NCBI RefSeq assembly: GCF_016758115.1
Contig: NZ_WIVG01000012.1
Location: 1 to 52,091, forward strand
Direction of reading: 5' to 3'
Length of the DNA stretch: 52,091 nt
Source of the DNA: Lactococcus garvieae
Lineage (GTDB): Bacteria; Bacillota; Bacilli; Lactobacillales; Streptococcaceae
Made by a program: the position numbers and the translations under genes. Below the pieces are notes generated by a model that did no database searches, was not told the DNA's origin, and saw only the letters and a program-made list of their open reading frames with translations. Positions 28,457-35,867 of this stretch are shown in pieces; within the stretch, counting starts at the first letter, position 1, and every line of letters starts with the position of its first letter.

Positions 28457-29911
28457 TCAGTCAACTTGGCGTAATTTCTTTTCTGAAATCTCATAGTGAA
28501 CATCTGCCACTTTTTCCACAAAAGCTTTGTCATGTGAAGTCAAAATGATTGTTCCCGGATAGCTTTTGATAAACTTTTCCAAGGCTTCTATTGTTTCTAA
28601 ATCAATAAAGTTCGTCGGTTCATCTAGGATTAAGAGATTTGCGGGTTGGATAAAGCTTTGTGCCAAAACAGCTTTTGTCGCTTGCCCACCGGACAATTTA
28701 TTGACCGCTGTTCGCATCTGACTGTGATTAAAGCCTAACTGTACGAGAAGACTACGAATGAAGGATTCATCGTAATCACTCTGTCCAGTCAGATATTGCA
28801 ATAAAGGCAACTCCGAATGAAGTTCATAATCCAGCTGCCCATAACTGGCTATTTTCAGCTTTGGCGATAAAGTCAGGTGTTCATCTCCTGCTATAATTTT
28901 TCGCAACAGACTGGATTTTCCTGAACCATTTGGCCCAGAAAGAGCAATCACTTTTCCTAGAGGAAACTGGAAATTGACCTTGTCCAGCAAGATTTCGTCG
29001 CCTGCTTTTACTGTCAAAGCATCTGCCATGATGGGAAATTTGTTGTGCAAGACGAGACTCTGAGGGAGAGGAAATCTGAGTTCTCGTTCTTCTTCTCGCT
29101 TTTCAAAGTCGCCAAGCTTGTCTAGCCTTGTGTGCATGGCTTTCACTTGTCGCTGCGCTGCCTTTTGTACACTGTCTTTGGACTTGGTTGCCGAATAGCG
29201 GTCAGGCTTTATCGCACGTTTCAAATTTTTAGCGACATTGTCTGCCTGCTTGGCTATTTTAGCTTCTTTCGTGGCAATGGCACGCTCTAAAAGTACTTTT
29301 TCTTTTGCCAGCTTCTCATTATAACGCGTAGTTTCTCGCTTAGCTTTTTCTTTTTCCTCCACATAGCTCTGATAGTTGCCGCTATAGACCGTCACTTGTC
29401 CCTCGGCGACTTCCCATATCTTCTGTACTGTGGCGTTAAGAAAAGAACGATCATGGGACACGATAAGTACAGTGCCGTAGTAATACTGGATTTCCTTAAC
29501 CAACTCTTCAATACTTTCTTTATCCAAATGCGTGGTTGGTTCATCTAATAATAAACCTTGAGGATAGTGTGCTAAAACTTGACTGAGCATAAACTTACGC
29601 TGCTGCCCACCAGACAAGTTTTCATAAGCCTGAGCTGGCACCTGCATCCGTGATAACCACTCATAGTCAAGGGCACCCCTAGCTTCTCCGCCAACTTGTC
29701 TCAGATATTCAATATCAATGTACCGCTCAACCCTCCCATAATCAGGTTTTATCTGACCCGCAATAAGCTGTAGCAAAGTTGATTTTCCTTGCCCATTGGC
29801 ACCGATTATTCCTATCTTTTCTCCCTCATAAACCGTCAAGTGTTCCATCTCTAAAATATCTTGGTCTTTAAAACTCAATCTAACATTTTTCATCTCTAGT
29901 GCTAAAGGCAT
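28457..29911 (-). CDS. lsa(D): ABC-F ribosomal protection protein, Lsa-like
   Basis: 484 aa from ATG 29911, chosen for GGAGG six bases upstream; a start at 29953 would lie inside the attenuator. Two ATPase domains without membrane segments: Walker A GANGQGKST and GPNGSGKSS, signatures LSGGQQRK and LSGGQATK, Walker B LLLDEP and LILDEP. They are joined by a long charged linker that reaches toward the peptidyl transferase centre in this family. Lsa/Vga proteins displace lincosamides, streptogramin A and pleuromutilins from the ribosome. The lsa(D) symbol is assigned because that allele is known from L. garvieae; it is a memory-based call. Preceded by a leader peptide and terminator. Confidence 0.75.
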   Translation of the reverse strand: MPLALEMKNVRLSFKDQDILEMEHLTVYEGEKIGIIGANGQGKSTLLQLIAGQIKPDYGRVERYIDIEYLRQVGGEARGALDYEWLSRMQVPAQAYENLSGGQQRKFMLSQVLAHYPQGLLLDEPTTHLDKESIEELVKEIQYYYGTVLIVSHDRSFLNATVQKIWEVAEGQVTVYSGNYQSYVEEKEKAKRETTRYNEKLAKEKVLLERAIATKEAKIAKQADNVAKNLKRAIKPDRYSATKSKDSVQKAAQRQVKAMHTRLDKLGDFEKREEERELRFPLPQSLVLHNKFPIMADALTVKAGDEILLDKVNFQFPLGKVIALSGPNGSGKSSLLRKIIAGDEHLTLSPKLKIASYGQLDYELHSELPLLQYLTGQSDYDESFIRSLLVQLGFNHSQMRTAVNKLSGGQATKAVLAQSFIQPANLLILDEPTNFIDLETIEALEKFIKSYPGTIILTSHDKAFVEKVADVHYEISEKKLRQVD

Positions 29912-29955
29912 CTTTTTCCTCCAAATATGTTCTGAAGGGCCGTATGAAGACACAG

Positions 29956-29976
29956 AAAAAAGCGGTTGCCCGCTTT
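29956..29976 (-). terminator. Leader terminator (attenuator) before the ABC-F gene
   Basis: On the minus strand AAAGCGG GCAA CCGCTTT (29976-29959) is followed by a T run and CTG, ending about 45 nt before the ABC-F start codon. It lies inside the untranslated leader, so transcription must pass it for the gene to be expressed. Confidence 0.8.
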
Positions 29977-30046
29977 CTTAATAATTTCTAAAAAGTGCAG
30001 ACCACACCCTTGAAATTCTGATTACAGACCCTAAAAATATGCAATT

Positions 30047-30082
30047 TTAGAGTTTATTCCAGATTTTCATTGATGCTATCAT
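30047..30082 (-). CDS. Leader peptide of the ABC-F gene (MIASMKIWNKL)
   Basis: An 11-codon ORF with a strong ribosome binding site (GGAAGGAG, eight bases before ATG). Immediately after it a small hairpin (CTAAAA/TTTTAG) overlaps the stop. AGTGCAAACC near its ribosome binding site can pair, with one mismatch, with GGTCTGCACT just upstream of the terminator. These are the elements expected of ribosome-mediated attenuation, where an antibiotic-stalled ribosome on the leader favours readthrough. Comparable control is known for other ABC-F genes such as vmlR and lmo0919; that it works here is inferred. Confidence 0.7.
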   Translation of the reverse strand: MIASMKIWNKL

Positions 30083-30114
30083 GGTTTGCACTCCTTCCTG
30101 TTCGTTATAAATTT

Positions 30115-30142
30115 ATTTTAGCACAAAGATAGGCGAGAGCAA
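30115..30142 (-). promoter_or_regulatory. Promoter of the ABC-F leader
   Basis: Minus strand: TTGCTC (30142-30137), 16-bp spacer, TAAAAT (30120-30115) with TGC before it (extended -10). Transcription should start near 30108, giving a leader of about 200 nt. Confidence 0.65.
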
Positions 30143-30189
30143 AAAGATTTACAATCTGATTCCCAATAGCTATGAGAAACATAAAAAAC

Positions 30190-31125
30190 TTACTCTAGCA
30201 GTAAAAGCATCTCTTTTAAGTGATTCAAGTAAGCTTTTTTCAGTTGTGGTGGTTCTTCGACCACCAAGTGTTTACCAAAAGAGGTTAAATAATGCACCAT
30301 ATAGTTTAACTCTGTCTCGTGATAACCGCCTGTCATATAAAAAATACCGTCGACTTCCTCCAACTCCATGTTAGGATAACGGTGTTTTAAGAAAGACTCC
30401 TTACCAAACTGCGTCAAGCGACAACGAAAGGGGATATTGTGAAACTCACTTTCATATGTTTTTTGAAAGTCATCAAGTTCTGCCAGCGTATAAGTCTGCT
30501 TAAAACGTTCTTCAAGGACAACATCAACCATATAATCACAACGGTAAGTGCCCCACTGCTCCGCAAATATATCATAAGCACTGGAAAACCAAATCCCATC
30601 CCGATAAAAAATTTCATTAAATTGTAAATGAAGTTCTGTCCTTTCATACTGGGTATAAGTCAGCGAAACAACCTTACTTTCCAAAATCGACTGCAAAATC
30701 AAAGCCAAAGCTTTCGGTGGATTAATCGGTGGCACACTATAATAATGCACGACTTTCAGAAGTTTATCCACTTCTTTTTGCTGGGCTTGAGGCAAAAGTG
30801 CAGATAACTTTTGTTGGATTTGTTCATAAGATTTTTCAAAAGGGGTGCTGGACAGTTGCCGCAGTGCAGATAAAGCAAAGAAAATCGAATGAATCTCGTC
30901 ACTATTAAAGTAAACAGGGGGTAATAATTTTTGATTGATGATTTTATAGCCACCATGTTTTCCCGTTTCGGAGTAATAGGCCAGACCCATTTGCCCCAAA
31001 GCTTCAACATCCCGTAAAGCTGTCCGCCGTGAAATATTAAATTCTTGCATGAGGTCTTTGAGTTGGAACTCATGTTTGTCGCTGAGATACATGAGTTCTT
31101 GGTTCAGACGTACTGATTTATCCAT
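30190..31125 (-). CDS. WYL-domain/HTH_11 transcriptional regulator
   Basis: 311 aa. The N-terminal winged helix (LKDLMQEFNISRRTALRDVEALGQMG, about 20-46) is followed by a linker and a WYL-like ligand-binding domain at about 140-220 (VVSLTYTQYERTELHLQFNEIFYRDGIWFSS would be its core strands). Proteins of this type repress or activate a divergent neighbour in response to small ligands. It is divergent from the azoreductase-like gene, with an 86-bp shared control region, so that gene is the likely target. Its C-terminus is truncated relative to some YafY-like members, but nothing looks broken. Confidence 0.82.
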   Translation of the reverse strand: MDKSVRLNQELMYLSDKHEFQLKDLMQEFNISRRTALRDVEALGQMGLAYYSETGKHGGYKIINQKLLPPVYFNSDEIHSIFFALSALRQLSSTPFEKSYEQIQQKLSALLPQAQQKEVDKLLKVVHYYSVPPINPPKALALILQSILESKVVSLTYTQYERTELHLQFNEIFYRDGIWFSSAYDIFAEQWGTYRCDYMVDVVLEERFKQTYTLAELDDFQKTYESEFHNIPFRCRLTQFGKESFLKHRYPNMELEEVDGIFYMTGGYHETELNYMVHYLTSFGKHLVVEEPPQLKKAYLNHLKEMLLLLE

Positions 31126-31175
31126 TTTATTTTTCTCCGTTTTTAATAGTGACTTATCTTGGCACTATTTTAATG

Positions 31176-31188
31176 TATACTAAGTATA
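31176..31188. promoter_or_regulatory. Palindrome at the divergent WYL regulator / reductase promoter
   Basis: TATACT A AGTATA, 6-bp arms. Its left arm doubles as a good -10 for the rightward reductase gene (TTATCT about 16 bp upstream), so a bound regulator would block that promoter. Candidate operator. Confidence 0.45.
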
Positions 31189-31211
31189 TCAAAAGAAAGA
31201 AGATTTTATTT

Positions 31212-31868
31212 ATGAAAACTTTAGTAATCAACGCACATCCAGACTTTGCAAATCATGAACATTTTTCTGTTCAGCTGCAGGACAAATTTCTGGAACTTTA
31301 CCACACACATTTTCCGGAAAATGACCTAACCATTGTGAACCTTTATGAGGAAGATATCCCACGAATCGAAGCTGAATCACTCTGGGATGTTTGGGACAAA
31401 CAAGCAGCCGGTAAAGAACTAAGTTCAACTGAAAGTAAAGTCGCTGAACGCAGTCAGTTTTTATTAGAACAGTTTAAGGGCCACCAGCGGATTGTGGTGT
31501 CCACACCTTTACATAACTTCAACATCACCTCACGTATGAAAGACTATATCGACAACCTGATGATTGCCCGCGAAACTTTCCGTTATCTTGCTGCGCCAGA
31601 TGAGCAAGGGAAAGTTTCAGAAGGCTTGATGAAAGACAACTATAAGATGCTCATGCTTTTCGCCAGCGGCTCGGTCTATACAGCAGATAATATTTATAAA
31701 TCTGTCGATATTGCACCACACTATATGCAAACGATTTTCCAAGAAATGATGGGTTTTGACGCCTTTCAGTTAGTGCGGGCAGAGGGGACTGCAACTCAGG
31801 ATAAAGATGAGATTTTGACCTCGGCATTTACTGATTTGGCGCAGGAATTTAGACATTTTTATCAGTAA
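31212..31868 (+). CDS. FMN-dependent NADH-azoreductase / NAD(P)H oxidoreductase
   Basis: 218 aa from ATG 31212, where the flavodoxin-like fold begins (MKTLVINAHPDF, the phosphate-binding strand-loop); the longer frame from 31149 overlaps the promoter. Further family marks are STPLHNFNITSRMKDYIDNLM and LMLFASGSVYTA, typical of AzoR. These enzymes reduce quinones or azo compounds with NAD(P)H and FMN and often respond to electrophile stress. Control by the divergent WYL regulator is inferred. A strong terminator follows. Confidence 0.85.
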   Translation: MKTLVINAHPDFANHEHFSVQLQDKFLELYHTHFPENDLTIVNLYEEDIPRIEAESLWDVWDKQAAGKELSSTESKVAERSQFLLEQFKGHQRIVVSTPLHNFNITSRMKDYIDNLMIARETFRYLAAPDEQGKVSEGLMKDNYKMLMLFASGSVYTADNIYKSVDIAPHYMQTIFQEMMGFDAFQLVRAEGTATQDKDEILTSAFTDLAQEFRHFYQ

Positions 31869-31887
31869 AAGTGTCGTCAGTAAAGTA

Positions 31888-31918
31888 CGCCAATGTGTTA
31901 ATCGCATTGGCGTTTTTT
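31888..31918 (+). terminator. Terminator after the azoreductase gene
   Basis: CGCCAATG (31888-31895) and CATTGGCG (31905-31912) followed by six T. Confidence 0.9.
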
Positions 31919-31943
31919 GGTTTACTGAACAAAAAAGCAGTCA

Positions 31944-33830
31944 CTAAGACTGCGTATCAGTGAGAAATTCAAGAATTTCTTTTTCGCTCCCTTTCAGCAG
32001 GATGCTGTGTTCTGAGGAATCTATAATTTTAAGTAAGGTACCGTAAATTTGTTCTAACTCTTTGATTGAGCGATCTTTAATACACATCAGAAAGACATAC
32101 CTCACTTTTTCTTTTCCCCATGTCAGCTCTTCTTTGACGCGCATAAAAGCAATAATCGGTTTTTTCACCTCCGAAACATCTAGAGGATGCGGTGTAGCGA
32201 AAGATTCTAAAGACGTAAAGGATAACTTCTCACGTTCCAAACATGATTCAATAAATCCTTCTTCAGCATAACCTCTTTCGATTAGTTTTTCACCCATGAA
32301 CAAGATGGCTTGCCCAATGGTGTTTATTTTCTCATCTAAGAAAATAAAGTCTTCTGAAATAAGCTCTGAAAACTCTTCTGAGAATATCTGAGCTTTTTTC
32401 TGGAAAAAATTAGCTTGGAAGCTAGAAATATTCTCAATATCTTCAGCAGATAAAATCGGTGAAAGCTTAATTACCGGATGTCCAGGCAAGTTAAAGTCCA
32501 AAGTCGTTAAGACTAAGTCTTCCGTGATCTCTGTTTGACTTATCTCCTGAACAGTAAGAATTCTCGAAATCAAAATATTAGGAAAAATCTTTCTCAATCG
32601 AGCCATCAAAAATTGAAAAACGCCTTGTCCACTTGCACTAATGAGTACAGCTAAAACGGGTGTTTGACTGCTTTCATGCTCTTTTAAAACTTGTATATGC
32701 AAAGCAATATAGGCAACCTCATCCTCTGTTAAGAGTATCTCAAAATTTTCTCGGAGCGCCTTTGCAATGCTGAGACTGTCTTCAAAAGCAAGTGCATAAT
32801 TTTTCTTAATATCTTGTAAGTTAGGGTTGCGTACAGAGCGTCCCTTTCGTGCACGGGCAATAGCTTCTCGAATATGATTGACCACTACATCTAATAACTG
32901 TTCATTGGAGTTTCTTGTAATTCTATCTAATATTCTCTTTATTTTTCGTTCTTCGTCATTATGCTTTTCAGACTTCTGTTTATGCAAAGTTAGAAAGGCA
33001 GAAAAGGCAGTAGCAGCACCTTCTGAGAAATCAAGCACTGCAAGCTTAGTAAATTTCTTCCAAAACTTACGTACAGCTTCTTCAGCTTTCACCTCAAAAG
33101 AATCAAAAGTCATTAATTTTTCCGAACTGGCTAAAAGATAGAGAAGCAAAAACTGATAGCTCTCATCACGTATAACTATTTTTTCTGATGTTAAGAAATC
33201 AGTCAATAAGTCCGCAATTCGCTTAAAATCTTCTACTTCATTTTTGCTCAAAAATATTTTAGGAACATTTTGTAAAATTTGTAGGAAACGGTCCTCATCT
33301 TGGATAATTTTCCAGTTTTCATGATAAAAGTAATCTAAACAAGCCACAAAGATACTTTGGCGTTCTGCTTCTGCAAGTTCAATTAAAATACCTTTTTTAG
33401 AAATAACTGTTAAAGTCGCTCCCAGTTCTTCCAGAATTTGTTTAACTTTCGTTAAATCTTTTTCCAGAGTTGACTTACTGATAAAAAGTTGCTGGATAAA
33501 AGTTTGTTTGCTTATAGCTTCCTTTTTCTTCAATAGAGAAAATACTATAAAAGCCAAACGATCCTGCTGTGTCTCTGGTACAAAGTCACTAACAAGCTCC
33601 GCCTCCAGTAACCTCACAAATGCTTCATCCGAACCTTTTAAAGAAACGCCAACATTTGGTTTTCTAATAAGTACCACATCACTTCCTTTAAGTGAAAAAT
33701 CAATCGCCTTAAGGGTGTTTGAAACAGTCTTATTTGATACTTTCAAATGCTTCGCAATTTCCGAAATGGTTACTGTCTGATGAGCATGAATATACTCAAG
33801 GATAGCGCGTTCCCGCGGGTCAAGTTTCAA
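31944..33830 (-). CDS. PRD-domain transcriptional regulator of the alpha-mannoside operon
   Basis: 628 aa. An N-terminal HTH (VTISEIAKHLKVSNKTVSNTLKAID), two PRD domains, an EIIB-like domain and a C-terminal EIIA domain with SFATPHPLDVSEVKK carrying the phosphohistidine. In the EIIB-like domain the loop reads LISASGQGVFQFL, so the usual phosphocysteine is absent and that domain is probably not phosphorylated there. The TTG start has GGGAGG five bases upstream and overlaps the end of the ROK gene by 11 bp. It is the last gene of the six-gene operon and likely its activator. Confidence 0.88.
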   Translation of the reverse strand: MKLDPRERAILEYIHAHQTVTISEIAKHLKVSNKTVSNTLKAIDFSLKGSDVVLIRKPNVGVSLKGSDEAFVRLLEAELVSDFVPETQQDRLAFIVFSLLKKKEAISKQTFIQQLFISKSTLEKDLTKVKQILEELGATLTVISKKGILIELAEAERQSIFVACLDYFYHENWKIIQDEDRFLQILQNVPKIFLSKNEVEDFKRIADLLTDFLTSEKIVIRDESYQFLLLYLLASSEKLMTFDSFEVKAEEAVRKFWKKFTKLAVLDFSEGAATAFSAFLTLHKQKSEKHNDEERKIKRILDRITRNSNEQLLDVVVNHIREAIARARKGRSVRNPNLQDIKKNYALAFEDSLSIAKALRENFEILLTEDEVAYIALHIQVLKEHESSQTPVLAVLISASGQGVFQFLMARLRKIFPNILISRILTVQEISQTEITEDLVLTTLDFNLPGHPVIKLSPILSAEDIENISSFQANFFQKKAQIFSEEFSELISEDFIFLDEKINTIGQAILFMGEKLIERGYAEEGFIESCLEREKLSFTSLESFATPHPLDVSEVKKPIIAFMRVKEELTWGKEKVRYVFLMCIKDRSIKELEQIYGTLLKIIDSSEHSILLKGSEKEILEFLTDTQS

Positions 33831-34701
33831 GAGAACCTCCCTTCAAAAAATGATATAAAGCCCCTAAAAGATTAGCATCATTACCAAACTTTCCAATCAC
33901 TAAACGAGGAAACATATAATTGGCACGTCTAGCCATAACTTGTTCGATGGTTTCATCTAACATTCGTTTAAAATAAGGATTTTGACTTACAGCGCCGCCC
34001 ACAACAATAATTTCTGGATCAAGCGAATATTGTAAATTCAAAGCAGTGACAACTAAATAACTCAGTTGTTCTTTATAGAGTTTTTCTACCGTTTGGTCTT
34101 CTTGTGCCCTTTCAAATAACTCAAGTCCATTTCTGATAGAATAGCCCTTTTGATTGAGGTATTGCAGCAAACCATGAAAACCAATTTTCCCTCCCAAGGA
34201 AGCATAATGCTGCTCTTCAGGCCTGTTCTGAACTAACATATACCCCAGCTCTCCACCATTCTTATGTGCTCCTCGATGGATGTCTCCATTGATTAATATT
34301 GCTCCACCAACTGCTGTACCAATGACAAACATAGCAGCGATACTTGCTTCCTGTGCACTCCCTCTCCAGTATTCTCCAAGCAAGGCACACTTGCCATCAT
34401 TTTCAATACTCATTGGCAACTGAATTCTTAAAGATAAGTCCCTTAAAAAAGGCTTCCCAATCAAGTATTCAAGAGCTGAGGATGTTGTTAAAAGTCCTGA
34501 TTCATAGTCAAAAATACCAGGTGAACTTATGGCTACTCCTGACAAATTTTGATACGTTTTGCATAACTGGTCCATTCGTGCCAATAATGACTCATAACTC
34601 TCTGGAATAACTTCTGAATATTTTTCTATAATAGTGCCATCTTTTGAAAGCAAACCATATTTTAAAGCTGTCCCACCTATATCAAAAACCAAATAAACCA
34701 T
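33820..34701 (-). CDS. ROK family sugar kinase-like protein
   Basis: 293 aa from ATG 34701, chosen for GAGG six bases upstream; ATG 34713 overlaps the previous stop. ATP-binding motif LVFDIGGTALKYG opens the protein, and AMFVIGTAVGGAILINGDIHRGAHKNGGELGY is split between the phosphate-2 and sugar-binding regions. The zinc-binding CxCGxxGC motif of many ROK kinases is missing. In this operon it would phosphorylate the mannose or other hexose released by the alpha-mannosidase or imported by the MFS permease. A regulatory rather than catalytic role is less likely since there is no HTH. Confidence 0.85.
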   Translation of the reverse strand: MVYLVFDIGGTALKYGLLSKDGTIIEKYSEVIPESYESLLARMDQLCKTYQNLSGVAISSPGIFDYESGLLTTSSALEYLIGKPFLRDLSLRIQLPMSIENDGKCALLGEYWRGSAQEASIAAMFVIGTAVGGAILINGDIHRGAHKNGGELGYMLVQNRPEEQHYASLGGKIGFHGLLQYLNQKGYSIRNGLELFERAQEDQTVEKLYKEQLSYLVVTALNLQYSLDPEIIVVGGAVSQNPYFKRMLDETIEQVMARRANYMFPRLVIGKFGNDANLLGALYHFLKGGSLET

Positions 34702-34709
34702 CTTTTTCC

Positions 34710-35867
34710 TCATACATTATTTGAAGCGAGTCTTTTATAAAAGATTACCACAAAGCCAAAAGCAAACAAACTAATCAGCAAGTAGCTGACTAAAATACCG
34801 CGTACACCTATAGTTTCAAGAGATAAGGCATAAAGTTGTGCCAGCCCTACACCGATAAGATTAGCTATAAAAGTAAAGCGCATCGTTAAAGTCCCTACAA
34901 TTTCATTACCTAACTTGGCTCTCAGCAAGGTCAGAAAACCGATATATAAGAAAGCAAAATTAATCCCATGAAAAAGATAAGTTGCTACAAAAGATACTGC
35001 ATTAGGACTTACGATAGCTAGAGCCCAGCGAATAATGGAAGCCAAGAAACCAATGAATAAGACTTGCTTCGCTCCGATTTTTCTAATTAAACGATCCACT
35101 ACATAAAAAGCTGATACCTCAGAGATGCAAGAACCGATAAAAACAGCAACACTCACATATAGGGTCACATGCTGCAAGGGCAAAGAAAATTGTTCTCGCA
35201 AGTAGCCATTAAAGAGATAGCCAAAAGATCCTGGTAGCGTCGTGACTACAGCACAGCAAAAAATAAATACAAGTGCTGACAGTGGCAACTTCATCTTCTT
35301 TTTATCATAGCCTTGCTCAACGCTACTTTGACTTGAAAAAGGTGTTTTCAGATTGAGAAACAGTAAGATAAAATTAATCACCACGGATAAAATCAATAAA
35401 ATAGGAACTTCAAACTCTAGGAACAGAAAGCCACTCACTAAAAATCCGCTTGTAGCATAGCCGAGTGAACCAAACATACGATATTTGCCGAAATCAAGAC
35501 GTTTTTTACTGGCTTCTTCTAAAAGTAAACTCTCATAAAAAATATCACAACCTACGGCACCTACTTGATAGATCAGAAAGCCAACAATAAAAACTGCAGG
35601 AAACTCAACAATAAAAAGAAGAGCGGAAATTATTATTCTGAGAATTAGAGTCCCACGAATAACCGAGTTCCTGTGTTTACTTCTTTCTAAGATGCCACTA
35701 TATAACAGTATTGAGCCAATAACAATAAGTTGCACAAATGTCAAAACTTGCAGACTAGTGGCAGACGATACATTTTTGGCTGCCATCAGTGGCTCATATT
35801 GAAAGATCCACATAGCTGTCAATACTGAATACAAGTAGAGCTGAATGCGAAACATCAATTGCGCCAT
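34710..35867 (-). CDS. MFS transporter, sugar-permease-like
   Basis: 385 aa with about 12 hydrophobic segments. It lacks drug-antiporter motif C and, in size and operon position, fits a sugar or oligosaccharide symporter of the MFS_1-like group. Its start overlaps the end of the mannosidase gene by 13 bp, and its stop overlaps the ROK ribosome binding site, so translation is tightly coupled. The operon thus has two uptake routes, PTS and MFS. Substrate is inferred from context only. Confidence 0.78.
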   Translation of the reverse strand: MAQLMFRIQLYLYSVLTAMWIFQYEPLMAAKNVSSATSLQVLTFVQLIVIGSILLYSGILERSKHRNSVIRGTLILRIIISALLFIVEFPAVFIVGFLIYQVGAVGCDIFYESLLLEEASKKRLDFGKYRMFGSLGYATSGFLVSGFLFLEFEVPILLILSVVINFILLFLNLKTPFSSQSSVEQGYDKKKMKLPLSALVFIFCCAVVTTLPGSFGYLFNGYLREQFSLPLQHVTLYVSVAVFIGSCISEVSAFYVVDRLIRKIGAKQVLFIGFLASIIRWALAIVSPNAVSFVATYLFHGINFAFLYIGFLTLLRAKLGNEIVGTLTMRFTFIANLIGVGLAQLYALSLETIGVRGILVSYLLISLFAFGFVVIFYKRLASNNV

